A stretch of 64,000 bases of DNA from Microbacterium proteolyticum (GTDB taxonomy: Bacteria > Actinomycetota > Actinomycetes > Actinomycetales > Microbacteriaceae), in contig NZ_CP121274.1 in NCBI RefSeq assembly GCF_029639405.1, positions 2,914,001 through 2,978,000 of the forward strand, read 5' to 3'. Shown here piece after piece: positions 20,418-29,837 of the stretch (its first letter is position 1; every line of letters starts with the position of its first letter). The notes below the pieces were generated by a model. The model ran no database searches. It was not told the origin of the DNA and worked only from the letters and a program-made list of their open reading frames with translations. The translations under genes and the position numbers were made by a program.

Positions 20418-22381
20418 TGAGCACCCCGACCGTCGCCGACCTTCCGCTCGTGGTCGAGCCTGACGTTCTCACGGGGCTCGGTGACAGGCTCGTGGATGTC
20501 GCGAACGAGATGCAGACCTCCATGTCGGACGTGCACGCTCGCTGGAATGTGCTCCGGGATGCCGACGTCTTCCACGTTGCGGGGACGGATGCCGTTCCGC
20601 AGATGCTCGACCGACCCGCGGCCGACGCCCGAAGCTTCGCAGAAGCGCTCGTCACCGCCCGCAACGCGCTGTGGGAAGCGGGGTCGGTGGAGTTCGCCGA
20701 CCTGAAGAAGCGTCGAGAAGAATTGTCATCCCGGATCCCGGGAATCGTCGCGGACTATTCCGCCGCCGTCGATGCGACAGCCCTCGCCGATGCGACCTAC
20801 CGCTCGACGCGCGGAGATGCTGTCGACCCCTCGGTGGCCGCGGATGCAGCGCTGGCACGACTTCACGCGTCGACGACACTGAGCTCGGCAGAGAGCGCTC
20901 TCGACAGCCTGCGCTCCGATATCGACACGTTCCGCCGTGACGTCGAGGATGCCGAGGACCGCCTGGCCGCGCGCCTGCGCGGCGTCACCGGCGGCACCGA
21001 GGTGACGGGCGCGGGCGGCGAACCCGTGCGCGTCGCGCAGCTCTTCTGGGGCTTCTCCGAATCGCCGTACCCGGGCGCTCCGTCGGCGGCAGCCGTGAGC
21101 CGGTCGCTTGCCGAGCAGCTGACGTACGACCTGGGTCGATCCGCTGAGCGGCGCATCGACTGGCTCGCCACGGCTGACCGTGAGGTCGTCGCGCGCTGGC
21201 TCGACGGGCATCCCGATTTCGTGCAGGCTGTCGCTTTCATCGACGCCCAGCGCGCGGACGACCTGTTCGCCGATCTCGCCGGCGCCTCCACCGCGGGACC
21301 CGACGGCGAGTGGAACGCCGGCGCCCTCGGACAGTTGATGGCGCTGGCGCCGCTGGTGGTCGGCAATCTCAACGGCATCCCGGTTGCCCAGCGCGGTATG
21401 TTCAATCTGGCCGGTCTCGCGCAGATCGAGCGCAGGGACGATCTCGACGACGAGACGCGTTCACGGCTGGTGGCACTGAAGTCCGTGCTCGACCGTCGTG
21501 GCCGGGACGGCTCCCGCCCGGCTTTGCTGAGTCTCTTCCTCGATACCGACGGATCGCCGCGGGCGAATATCGCTTTCGGTGATGTCGAGAGCGCGGACCA
21601 GGTGACGACGCTGACGCATGGCATCCGGACGAGTCTCCAGTCGGTCGTCGAGTGGTCGAATGCGGGTGCCAACCTCCAGTCGGCTCTCACAACGGAGCTG
21701 AAACGGACCGGGAGCGACCGGACGGCGGCGGTGGTGCTCGTGATGGACTGGGATTCCGGCGGTATCCCGGAGGTCCTGGGGATCGATCGACCGGATGCCG
21801 GTGCGGCGCGTCTCTCCGAGACCCTGAAGGGCATCCGCGGGGTCAATCCGTCAACACAGATCGACGCGGGGGCGCATTCGTTGGGAACGACGATGACGAG
21901 CCAGGCGATTGCAGACAACCCGGGGCTCGTGTCGCACGTGTGGTTCTTCGGCTCGGCCGGGGTCACCGAACAGGCGGGCGACTCCCTCGCCGACCAGATC
22001 CGATCGGGTCAGCTTTCGGTCAACGCCACGCATGCCGATGCCGACCCGATCGCCGCATGGGGGCGCAAGGACTGGCTGGGCAGCACGCACGCCGAGGACC
22101 CGCGCGACGTGCCGGGCGTCTCGTCGTTCAGCTCGGACGGGGGTGTCGTACCGGGCTTCGGCTCTGTGCAGGGCGAGTTCGGCGAGGGCACCGACAGCCA
22201 CGACACGGCCAACAGCATGAAGGATGTGCTCGTCGGCTGGACCGTGGGACCGGGCGGTGCGCCCATCCCCCGCTACGAGTCCGTGGAACAGACCGGGTAT
22301 CTCGACCCGTCTGCGGAATCGTTCAAGCACTTCGTGGTGGGATTGCGCGAGGCACTGGAGACGGCAGGAGCGAACGAATGA
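20417..22381 (+). CDS. alpha/beta hydrolase of the DUF1023 type with N-terminal helical region
   Basis: A 654-residue protein. Residues 1-200 are helical and coiled-coil-like, resembling secreted-substrate N-termini of type VII systems. The C-terminal part is an alpha/beta hydrolase of the DUF1023/Abhydrolase_8 kind, with THGIRTSLQSVVEWSNAG and the nucleophile elbow AGAHSLGTT (Ser488). Later DADPIAAWGRKDWLG and the histidine in GEGTDSHDTANSMKD are candidates for the acid and base. No signal peptide. It sits between the small helical protein and a lipoprotein, all coupled by 4-nt overlaps. It could be a surface esterase or a polymorphic effector; substrate unknown. Confidence 0.72.
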   Translation: MSTPTVADLPLVVEPDVLTGLGDRLVDVANEMQTSMSDVHARWNVLRDADVFHVAGTDAVPQMLDRPAADARSFAEALVTARNALWEAGSVEFADLKKRREELSSRIPGIVADYSAAVDATALADATYRSTRGDAVDPSVAADAALARLHASTTLSSAESALDSLRSDIDTFRRDVEDAEDRLAARLRGVTGGTEVTGAGGEPVRVAQLFWGFSESPYPGAPSAAAVSRSLAEQLTYDLGRSAERRIDWLATADREVVARWLDGHPDFVQAVAFIDAQRADDLFADLAGASTAGPDGEWNAGALGQLMALAPLVVGNLNGIPVAQRGMFNLAGLAQIERRDDLDDETRSRLVALKSVLDRRGRDGSRPALLSLFLDTDGSPRANIAFGDVESADQVTTLTHGIRTSLQSVVEWSNAGANLQSALTTELKRTGSDRTAAVVLVMDWDSGGIPEVLGIDRPDAGAARLSETLKGIRGVNPSTQIDAGAHSLGTTMTSQAIADNPGLVSHVWFFGSAGVTEQAGDSLADQIRSGQLSVNATHADADPIAAWGRKDWLGSTHAEDPRDVPGVSSFSSDGGVVPGFGSVQGEFGEGTDSHDTANSMKDVLVGWTVGPGGAPIPRYESVEQTGYLDPSAESFKHFVVGLREALETAGANE

Positions 22382-23028
22382 TCGGACACCGCAGGCGACG
22401 GATGCCCGCACTACTCGGGGGCGCCGTGATCGCCGGGATCGTTTTGACAGGATGTGGAGGTCCGCAGATGTCCCCTCAGGAAACACCGTCCCGCGACGCG
22501 AGCTTCGACGACGCCCGTGCGGTCAACCTCGAGTTCAAGGCAACGGTCGCGGCCGTGCAGAAACAGATCTTCGACGGGCAGTGGGCGGTCGCCGAATACG
22601 GTGACACACCGCAGCCCTGCGACGAGGGGTATGAATTCTTCCTGCGGCGGAACCTGCCGGATGGCTTCTCATTCGACGGTCAGGGTCCGCAGCGGATGGA
22701 GGAACTTCGCACGTGGTTGGGCGACAACGGGTGGCAGCTCGCCCCGACGCCGACGTACGGCGAGGGGATCGAGAACATCGTGATCATCGCGGGTAAGCCG
22801 GAGGCGAAGGTGTCGCGTCTGGATGTCGACATGGTTCCGGCGAATCCGGCCGAGGGCACGATCGACGTGCTGGAGCTTCGTGCGACCTCCACGTGCGAGC
22901 CGGGTGACGCCGGCGCGCTCCTCGACGAATTGCGGGGTCCGCTCACCGCGGTGCCGAGCGATGACGGCATCCCGGATCTGGAGAGCCCGGATGCCACTCC
23001 CCTGTTCGAGCGTTTCGACGAGGGGTGA
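22378..23028 (+). CDS. lipoprotein of unknown function
   Basis: A 216-residue lipoprotein. A basic n-region (RRRRMPALLG) and hydrophobic stretch lead to the lipobox VLTGC, with Cys near residue 25. The mature part has QKQIFDGQWAVAEYGDTPQP and four-stranded-looking segments, plus two Cys (QPCDEGY and STCEPGD) that could form a disulfide. No family recognised. Coupled by ATGA overlap to the hydrolase, so it may bind, inhibit or present that protein at the membrane (inference). Confidence 0.7.
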   Translation: MIGHRRRRMPALLGGAVIAGIVLTGCGGPQMSPQETPSRDASFDDARAVNLEFKATVAAVQKQIFDGQWAVAEYGDTPQPCDEGYEFFLRRNLPDGFSFDGQGPQRMEELRTWLGDNGWQLAPTPTYGEGIENIVIIAGKPEAKVSRLDVDMVPANPAEGTIDVLELRATSTCEPGDAGALLDELRGPLTAVPSDDGIPDLESPDATPLFERFDEG

Positions 23029-23031
23029 GCG

Positions 23032-23346
23032 TCAGGATGCCGAGCGCGCGGCGCGCTTCTGCTCCTGGAACACCCGGATCGCCTCGTGGCGGTCGGCGGA
23101 TCGCGCCTTCCGCTTCGCCGCCTCGACCTCGCGCGTCTTGGGCGGCGCCGTGGTGACCAGATCGTCCAGCAGGCGGCGGGTGGCCGCGGCAATCTCGTCC
23201 ACGGCGCGATCGAACACTTCCTGATTCGCTCGGGAGGGCTTCGTCGTTCCCGCGATCTTGCGCACGAACTGCAGCGCCGCGTCGTGGCACTCGTCGTCCG
23301 AGGCCGGCGGCTCGAAGTTGTGAAGGGGGACGATGTTGCGGCACAT
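23032..23346 (-). CDS. DUF2277 protein
   Basis: A 104-residue protein that begins MCRNIVPLHNFEPPASDDE, the hallmark of the DUF2277 family, followed by ALQFVRKIAGTTKPSRANQ and a helical, Arg/Lys-rich C-terminus. The conserved Cys2-Arg-Asn-Ile start may be a functional site. The family is found in many bacteria with no known role. It is convergent with the lipoprotein gene, 3 nt apart. Confidence 0.82.
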   Translation of the reverse strand: MCRNIVPLHNFEPPASDDECHDAALQFVRKIAGTTKPSRANQEVFDRAVDEIAAATRRLLDDLVTTAPPKTREVEAAKRKARSADRHEAIRVFQEQKRAARSAS

Positions 23347-23462
23347 GCCGACAGGGTAGGCCGCTCCCCCGCGCGGTGAAAGGGACCGCTCGCTCAAGCT
23401 CCCGGCATCCGCACAGGCGTCGCGCCGCTTTCGTGTCGGTGGCGTCGGGAAAGATGGATGCC

Positions 23463-25157
23463 ATGACCTCCCCCTACGCGTCGCGTCCGTGGTTGAGCTC
23501 GTACGCCGAGGGCGTGCCCGACGACATCGACGAACCGACGCAGACGCTGCCCGAGATGATCGCGGACTCCGTCCACCGGTACGGCAAAGGCGTCGCGCTC
23601 GAATTCTTCGGCGCGCAGACGACCTATCGCGAGCTGGGCGACCAGATCTCGCGCGCGGCCGAGGGGCTACGGCGTCTCGGCGTGACGGCGGGCGATCGCG
23701 TCGCACTCGTGCTGCCGAACTGCCCCCAGCACGTCGTGGCGTTCTACGCGGCGCTGCGGCTCGGGGCGATCGTCATCGAACACAACCCGCTCTACACCGC
23801 CCGCGAGTTGCGGCACCAGTTCGAAGACCACGGCGCGAGGTTCGCGATCGTGTGGGACAAGGTCGCCGATCTCGTCGCCGACTTCCCGTCGGATCTCGCG
23901 CTCGAGCACATCGTCAGCGTCGACGTCACCCGCGCGATGCCGTTCCGCACACGTCTGGCGCTGCGCCTGCCGGTGAAGAAGGCCCGCGAGTCGCGCGCGC
24001 AGCTGACGGCCGCCCCGTCGTCGAAGCGACCGACACCGTGGGAGGGACTCCTCACTCACGGCAAGCTGTCGCGCAAACACGAAGGTCCCCTGCTCGACGA
24101 CATCGCGCTGCTGCAGTACACCAGTGGCACGACGGGCACGCCGAAGGGAGCGATCCTCACGCACGCAAACCTCCGCGCCAACGCGATGCAGGGGCGCGCG
24201 TGGGTGCCGGGCCTCCACGACGGCGAGGAGACGTTCTACGGCGTCCTCCCCCTCTTCCACGCCTACGGCCTCACCCTCTGCCTGACCTTCGCGATGAGCA
24301 TCGGGGCGAAGCTCGTCCTGTTCCCGAAGTACGACCTCGACCTCGTGGCATCCGCGGTCAGGAAGAGCCCGCCGACCTTCCTTCCGGCCGTTCCGCCCAT
24401 CTACGACCAGCTGGCCCGTGCCGCGTCCCGCGGCACCGTCGATCTCTCGACCGTGCGCTTCGCGATCTCGGGGGCGATGAGCCTGCCCGTGGCCACCGTC
24501 GACCGGTGGGAGAAGGCGACCGGGGGGCTGCTCGTCGAGGGGTACGGCATGACCGAGTCCTCGCCCGTGGCGCTCGGAAACCCGATCGGACCGTCGCGGC
24601 GCCCGGGCACCGTGGGCGTGCCGTTCCCGAGCACCGACATCCGCGTGGTCGACCCCGACGATCCCGAGAAGGACCTGCCGCTCGGTGAGGTCGGAGAACT
24701 GCTGCTGCGCGGACCGCAGGTCTTCGAGGGCTACTGGAACCGTCCGTCCGACACCGCGGCCACGCTCCTCGACGGCGGGTGGCTGCGCACCGGCGACATC
24801 GCTTCCGTCTCGACTGACGGCTTCGTCACGATCGTCGACCGGTTGAAGGAGATCATCATCACCGGCGGCTTCAACGTCTCACCCAGCGAGGTCGAGGACG
24901 TCCTCGTGTCACACCCTGACATCGAGGGGGCGGCGGTCGTCGCCCTGCCCAAGCCCCGCGGTGGCGAGGATGTCGCCGCCGCCATCGTCGTGCGAGACGG
25001 CGTCGCCATCGAGCCCGAGGCGATCCGCGACTACTGCAAGTCTCGGCTGGCGTCCTACAAGGTGCCGCGACGGGTGGTCGTCGTCGACGACCTGCCGCGG
25101 TCGCTCATCGGAAAGGTGCTGCGACGCGAGGTGCGCGAGCGACTGATGGCATCCTGA
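23463..25157 (+). CDS. long-chain fatty-acyl-CoA ligase (FadD type)
   Basis: A 564-residue AMP-forming ligase. The P-loop is LLQYTSGTTGTPKGAILTHA; further motifs are LPLFHAYGLTL, EGYGMTESSPV, GWLRTGDIASVS and the C-terminal hinge VDRLKEIIITGGFNVSPSEVE with the catalytic lysine in RSLIGKVLRREV. It activates fatty acids as CoA thioesters for beta-oxidation or lipid synthesis. Start ATG 23463 (an in-frame ATG lies 9 bp upstream). It stands alone, convergent with glnE. Confidence 0.88.
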   Translation: MTSPYASRPWLSSYAEGVPDDIDEPTQTLPEMIADSVHRYGKGVALEFFGAQTTYRELGDQISRAAEGLRRLGVTAGDRVALVLPNCPQHVVAFYAALRLGAIVIEHNPLYTARELRHQFEDHGARFAIVWDKVADLVADFPSDLALEHIVSVDVTRAMPFRTRLALRLPVKKARESRAQLTAAPSSKRPTPWEGLLTHGKLSRKHEGPLLDDIALLQYTSGTTGTPKGAILTHANLRANAMQGRAWVPGLHDGEETFYGVLPLFHAYGLTLCLTFAMSIGAKLVLFPKYDLDLVASAVRKSPPTFLPAVPPIYDQLARAASRGTVDLSTVRFAISGAMSLPVATVDRWEKATGGLLVEGYGMTESSPVALGNPIGPSRRPGTVGVPFPSTDIRVVDPDDPEKDLPLGEVGELLLRGPQVFEGYWNRPSDTAATLLDGGWLRTGDIASVSTDGFVTIVDRLKEIIITGGFNVSPSEVEDVLVSHPDIEGAAVVALPKPRGGEDVAAAIVVRDGVAIEPEAIRDYCKSRLASYKVPRRVVVVDDLPRSLIGKVLRREVRERLMAS

Positions 25158-25163
25158 GCCCGG

Positions 25164-28157
25164 TCACCCGTAGAAGAGCTTCTCGAACACGCGGCGGGCC
25201 CGCCGTGTCGCGCCGAGATAGTCCTCTTCGACCTGGGTGGCCGAGTGCGGCGGGTACTCCAGGATCCGCCCGATGCCGTCAAGCCGCGCCCGATCGGCGG
25301 GGAGGACATCGCTCGTCTGCCCCGACAGCAGGGTGTTGGCCGAGCGCAGCCGGCTGGCCAGGTGCCAGGATGCCGCGAGCTTCTCGGCCGCGTCCGGAGC
25401 GATGAGCCCCGCCTCGACGGCCGCCTGCAGCGCGCCCAGGGTGGAGGTCGTCCGCATCGCCGGAACCGCCCGCGCGTGCTGGAGCTGGAGGATCTGCACG
25501 AGCCACTCGACGTCGCTGATCGAGCCAGGCCCCAGCTTGAGGTGCCGGGCGGGGTCGGCCCCCTGCGGCAGACGCTCGTTCTCAACCCGTGCCTTGATCC
25601 GGCGGATCTCGCGCAACCCGTTGGGGTCGGCGTTCGCCGGGTAGCGCACGTCGTCGGCGAGGGCGAGGAAGTCGGCGATGAGCTTGACGCTTCCCGCGAC
25701 GCCGCGGGCGCGCAGCAGGGCCTGCGCCTCCCACGACAGCGACCACCGGCGGTAGTACTCGGCGTAAGCGTCGAGGGAACGCGCCAGCGGACCGCTCCGC
25801 CCCTCGGGGCGGAGCTCCGCGTCGAGGTCGAGCGGGAGCCGGTGGTCCTCGGACTGTTCGCGGAGGCCGGCGACCAGCTTCAACGCCAACGTGCTCGCGC
25901 GGTGCGGGTCGATGCCGTTGGCGCGGTAGACGTACATCACGTCGGCATCCGATCCGAAGCCGATCTCGCGCCCCCCGAAACGTCCCATCGCGATGACGGA
26001 GAAGTCGAGGGCGTCGTCCTCGGGCGGGACGACCTCGCGCCGGACGGCGCGCAGAGTCGCTTGGATCGTCACCTCGGTGATCGTCGACAGGGCGTCCGAG
26101 AGCTCCTCGAGCGAGACGACCTCGAGGACCGCCGCCATCGCGACGCGCAGCATCTCGCGACGCCGGAGCGCACGCACCGAGCGCATCGCGCCGTCGATGT
26201 CGTCCCAGCGGGTCTGGATGGCCCGCGCCTCCTCCTGGAGGGCAGCTCCCGAGCGCGGACGCAGGAGCGCATCGTCGTCGAGCCACGCGACCGACTCGGG
26301 GATCCACTCCATCAGCTCGCCGATGTAGCGGGATCCCGACAGCACGCGGGTGAGGCTCTCGGCGGCGCCCGCCGAGTCGCGCAGCATGCGCAGGAACCAC
26401 GGGGTGTTGCCCAACCGTTCGCTGATGCGGCGGAACACCAGCAGCCCGTAGTCGGGATCGACGCCGTCGGCGAACCACCGGATCATGATCGGCATGAGGT
26501 GCCGCTGGATCGTGGACTTGCGGCTCAGACCGCTGGTGAGCGCCGCAATGTGCCGGAGCGCACCGGCCGGGTCGCGGAAGCCGATCGCGGCGAGGCGGTC
26601 GCGCGCCTGCTCGGTCGAGAGCGTCCGCTCCCCCTCGGGGAGGGCCGCCACGGCCGACAGCAGCGGCCGGTAGAAGAGCCGGACGTGGATGTCGCGGACT
26701 TCGCGCTTGATGCTCTCCCACGCGGCCTGCACCCCCGCCGCCGAATCCGAGAGTCCGGTCGCGCGGGCGAGAACGCGAAGGTCGTCTTCCTTTTCGGGGA
26801 GCAGCGCGGTGCGCCGCAGCCCCCGGAGCTGGAGACGATGCTCGATCAGCCGGAGCAGGCGGTAGTCGCGGCCGAACGCCTCGGCTTCGCTCCGGCCGAT
26901 GTAGCCCTCGGCGACGAGCGCGTCGAGGGCCTCGAGCGTGCCGCGCTGACGGATGCGTTCGTCGGTGAGCCCGTGCACGAGCTGCAGCAGCTGCACGGTG
27001 AACTCGACATCCCGGATGCCGCCCGGCCCGAGCTTCACCTGCCGGTTCACCTCGCTCGCGGGGATGTGCTCGGTGACTCGCTCGCGCATGCGCTGCACGC
27101 CCTCGACGAAGTTCTCGCGGGCGGCGCTGTGCCAGACGAGGGGCTGCACGGCGGCGATGTACTCGGCGCCGAGCGCGGCGTCGCCGGCGATCGCCCGCGC
27201 CTTGAGAAGCGCCTGGAACTCCCAGCTCTTCGCCCACCGGTCGTAGTACTGCTGGTGCGCGCCGAGGCTGCGGACGAGGGCGCCCTGCTTACCCTCGGGG
27301 CGGAGGTTCGGGTCGACCTCCCACAGCGGCGGCTCGATCTCGGGGCCCGAGATGCCCCGCATCGTCTGCACGGCGAGGCGCGTGCCGATGTCGATCGCGC
27401 GGGCCTCCGACACGACCTCTTCGTCCGCGCTCCCGCCGACGAAGATGACGTCGACGTCGCTGACGTAGTTCAGCTCGCGCGCACCGGTCTTGCCCATCGC
27501 GATGATCGCGAACCGGGTCGCCGCGACCTGCGCACGGGGAAACGCCGCAGGCCCGGTTCCGGCGACCCGCGACCGGGCGACGCTCAGGGACGCCTCGAGT
27601 GCGGCGCCGGCGAGATCGGCGAGGGACGCCGAGACGACGTCGATCGCGGATGCGGGGTCGTCCTGGCCGAGGTCGTACGCGGCGATCCGCGCGAGCAGGC
27701 GCCGATAGCGCACACGGAGCGCCACCCACGCGGCATCCGTCGCGTCGGCCGCGAAGCCCTCGTCGTCTCCGACGGATGCCAGCAGCTCGACGCGCATGAG
27801 CTGCTCGTCGGGGACGGTCAGCCCGGCGCCGGCGAGGTGGGCGATCTCATCGGGATGCCGGAGGTAGAACTCCGCGAATCCGTCGGACGCGCCGACGATG
27901 TCCCACAGCGCCCGCCACGTGCCGGCATCCCCCGCCGCGGTGCGGATCGCGGCCGGGTCGCGGCGCGCGATCTGCACGAGCGCCGCGAGCGCACGGTCGG
28001 GGTCGGCCACGCGCTGCGCGAGCGCCATGGCATCCGCCCGCTCGGCACCCGTCAGCTGCTCGAGCTCGCCCAGACCCGCATCGGCTTCCTCGAGACGCGA
28101 GAAGCCGGTGCGGGCCAGGGCGGTGAGCGCCGTCGATCGATCGCCCGAGGTCATCAC
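25164..28157 (-). CDS. glnE: bifunctional glutamine-synthetase adenylyltransferase/deadenylylase
   Basis: A 997-residue enzyme that adds AMP to, and removes it from, the glutamine synthetase tyrosine according to nitrogen status. Both nucleotidyltransferase domains are seen: MGKTGARELNYVSDVDVIFV (N-terminal, deadenylylating) and MGRFGGREIGFGSDADVMYV (C-terminal, adenylylating), each followed by an R-E-G/LRPEG motif and a GlnD-type helical segment (GPGGIRDVEFTVQLLQLVHG and GPGSISDVEWLVQILQLQHA). It is 7 nt after the second glnA, in one transcript. Its likely target is the enzyme at 18471. Confidence 0.96.
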   Translation of the reverse strand: MMTSGDRSTALTALARTGFSRLEEADAGLGELEQLTGAERADAMALAQRVADPDRALAALVQIARRDPAAIRTAAGDAGTWRALWDIVGASDGFAEFYLRHPDEIAHLAGAGLTVPDEQLMRVELLASVGDDEGFAADATDAAWVALRVRYRRLLARIAAYDLGQDDPASAIDVVSASLADLAGAALEASLSVARSRVAGTGPAAFPRAQVAATRFAIIAMGKTGARELNYVSDVDVIFVGGSADEEVVSEARAIDIGTRLAVQTMRGISGPEIEPPLWEVDPNLRPEGKQGALVRSLGAHQQYYDRWAKSWEFQALLKARAIAGDAALGAEYIAAVQPLVWHSAARENFVEGVQRMRERVTEHIPASEVNRQVKLGPGGIRDVEFTVQLLQLVHGLTDERIRQRGTLEALDALVAEGYIGRSEAEAFGRDYRLLRLIEHRLQLRGLRRTALLPEKEDDLRVLARATGLSDSAAGVQAAWESIKREVRDIHVRLFYRPLLSAVAALPEGERTLSTEQARDRLAAIGFRDPAGALRHIAALTSGLSRKSTIQRHLMPIMIRWFADGVDPDYGLLVFRRISERLGNTPWFLRMLRDSAGAAESLTRVLSGSRYIGELMEWIPESVAWLDDDALLRPRSGAALQEEARAIQTRWDDIDGAMRSVRALRRREMLRVAMAAVLEVVSLEELSDALSTITEVTIQATLRAVRREVVPPEDDALDFSVIAMGRFGGREIGFGSDADVMYVYRANGIDPHRASTLALKLVAGLREQSEDHRLPLDLDAELRPEGRSGPLARSLDAYAEYYRRWSLSWEAQALLRARGVAGSVKLIADFLALADDVRYPANADPNGLREIRRIKARVENERLPQGADPARHLKLGPGSISDVEWLVQILQLQHARAVPAMRTTSTLGALQAAVEAGLIAPDAAEKLAASWHLASRLRSANTLLSGQTSDVLPADRARLDGIGRILEYPPHSATQVEEDYLGATRRARRVFEKLFYG

Positions 28158-28164
28158 AGCCCGG

Positions 28165-29505
28165 TCAGAGCGCCTCGAGGTTGCTCTGCAGCTCGAAGGG
28201 CGTGACCTGCGCGCGGTACTGCTGCCACTCGCGGCGCTTGTTCAGGAGCACGTACTTGAAGACCTGCTCCCCCAGCGTCTCGGCGACCAGCTCGGATTCC
28301 TCGAGGTATTCGAGGGCGTGGTCGAGGCTCGCGGGCAGCGGAGCGTAGCCGAGGGCGCGACGCTCGGCGTCGGTCAGCGACCAGACGTTGTCCTCGGCCT
28401 CGGGGGGCAGCTCGTATCCCTCTTCGATGCCCTTGAGGCCGGCCGCCAGCATGAGCGCGTACGACAGGTACGGGTTCGCGGCGGAGTCGAGCGCGCGGTA
28501 CTCGACCCGCGTGGACTGACCCTTGTTCGGCTTGTACAGCGGCACCCGCACGAGCGCGGAGCGGTTGTTGTGGCCCCAGCAGATGAAGCTGGGTGCCTCG
28601 TCGCCGCCCCACAGGCGCTTGTACGAGTTGACGAACTGGTTCGTCACGGCCGAGATCTCGTTGGCGTGACGCAGGAGTCCGGCGATGAACTGGCGTCCGA
28701 CCTTGGACAGCTGGTACTGCCCGCCCTCTTCGTAGAAGGCGTTCATGTCGCCCTCGAAGAGCGACATGTGCGTGTGCATGCCGCTACCCGGCTGGCCGCT
28801 GAGGGGCTTCGGCATGAACGTGGCGTACACGCCCTGCTCGATCGCGACCTCCTTCACGACCGTGCGGAAGGTCATGATGTTGTCCGCGGTGGTGAGGGCG
28901 TCGGCGTAGCGCAGATCGATCTCGTTCTGGCCGGGACCGCCCTCGTGGTGGCTGAACTCGACCGAGATGCCGAGGTCTTCGAGCATGCGCACCGAACGGC
29001 GACGGAAGTCGTGGGCCGTACCGCCGGGCACGTTGTCGAAGTAGCCGGCGGAGTCGACGGGCTCGGGACGACCGTCCGGGCCGAGCTGCGACGACTTCAG
29101 CAGGTAGAACTCGATCTCGGGGTGCGTGTAGAACGTGAACCCGGCATCGGCCGCCTTCGCGAGGGTGCGCTTGAGGACGTGCCGCGGGTCGGCCACGGCG
29201 GGCTGTCCGTCGGGCGTGGTGATGTCGCAGAACATCCGCGCCGTCGGGTCGATCTCGCCCCGCCACGGCAGGGTCTGGAACGTCGTCGGGTCGGGGTGCG
29301 CCAGCAGATCGGACTCGTACGAGCGGGTCAGACCCTCGATGGCCGAGCCGTCGAAGCCCAGGCCCTCGCTGAAGGCGCCCTCGACCTCGGCGGGCGCGAT
29401 CGCCACCGACTTCAGGGTTCCGACGACGTCGGTGAACCACAGGCGCACGAACTTCACGCCGCGTTCCTCGATCGTCCGCAGGACGAAATCGCGCTGCTTG
29501 TCCAT
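28165..29505 (-). CDS. second glutamine synthetase type I (GlnA2 type)
   Basis: A 446-residue GSI-family enzyme, shorter than the first. Seen: FVRLWFTDVVGTLKSVAIAP, GFDGSAIEGLTRSYESDLLA, HPEIEFYLL, SHHEGGPGQNEIDLRYADAL and KPLSGQPGSGMHTHMSLFEG. The region equivalent to the adenylylation loop reads EEGYELPPEAEDNVW and differs from the canonical site, so control by GlnE is doubtful. GlnA2 enzymes of actinobacteria are the nearest type. A GAGGAG ribosome site precedes the ATG. Confidence 0.9.
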   Translation of the reverse strand: MDKQRDFVLRTIEERGVKFVRLWFTDVVGTLKSVAIAPAEVEGAFSEGLGFDGSAIEGLTRSYESDLLAHPDPTTFQTLPWRGEIDPTARMFCDITTPDGQPAVADPRHVLKRTLAKAADAGFTFYTHPEIEFYLLKSSQLGPDGRPEPVDSAGYFDNVPGGTAHDFRRRSVRMLEDLGISVEFSHHEGGPGQNEIDLRYADALTTADNIMTFRTVVKEVAIEQGVYATFMPKPLSGQPGSGMHTHMSLFEGDMNAFYEEGGQYQLSKVGRQFIAGLLRHANEISAVTNQFVNSYKRLWGGDEAPSFICWGHNNRSALVRVPLYKPNKGQSTRVEYRALDSAANPYLSYALMLAAGLKGIEEGYELPPEAEDNVWSLTDAERRALGYAPLPASLDHALEYLEESELVAETLGEQVFKYVLLNKRREWQQYRAQVTPFELQSNLEAL

Positions 29506-29532
29506 CGTTCTCCTCGTTCTCGGTCGGCGGGA

Positions 29533-29739
29533 TCAGCGGCCGGAGCCGGAACCCCAGTCGGAGTCGCGGGCGTCGTCTTCGGCCCACTTCTTCGAACGTT
29601 CCTGCAGCAGCTGGGGGGCGCGCGCCGCTTCCTCCGCGGTGTCGAAGGGACCCGCGCGATCGACCGCCGGCGACTCGTACCCCTGCTCGACCTTGCCGGT
29701 CTCGAGGTTGTACCAGTACTTCTTGTTGTCGTCGCTCAC
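29533..29739 (-). CDS. small SPOR-like protein
   Basis: A 68-residue protein beginning VSDDNKKYWYNLETGKVEQG with GPFDTAEEAARAPQLLQERS and an acidic, Gly-rich tail. The W-Y-N-x-E-T-G and GPF-T-EEA motifs match small SPOR-like proteins of actinobacteria, often encoded beside glnA2 or map; role unknown. The GTG at 29739 has a perfect AAGGAG 6 nt upstream. It lies 27 nt before glnA2 in the same direction. Confidence 0.75.
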   Translation of the reverse strand: MSDDNKKYWYNLETGKVEQGYESPAVDRAGPFDTAEEAARAPQLLQERSKKWAEDDARDSDWGSGSGR

Positions 29740-29837
29740 GATCGCTCCTTGCGTGGGTCTCGCTCCGCAGCGGACGTCTGGCGGGCGCTCTCCCGATCCT
29801 ACTGATCCGGGCCCCCAGCCTGGATAGGCTGGAGGGT

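Noticed and set aside
25245..28205. 986-codon plus-strand open frame opposite glnE
   Set aside because: Antisense shadow typical of high-GC DNA; glnE has both nucleotidyltransferase signatures.
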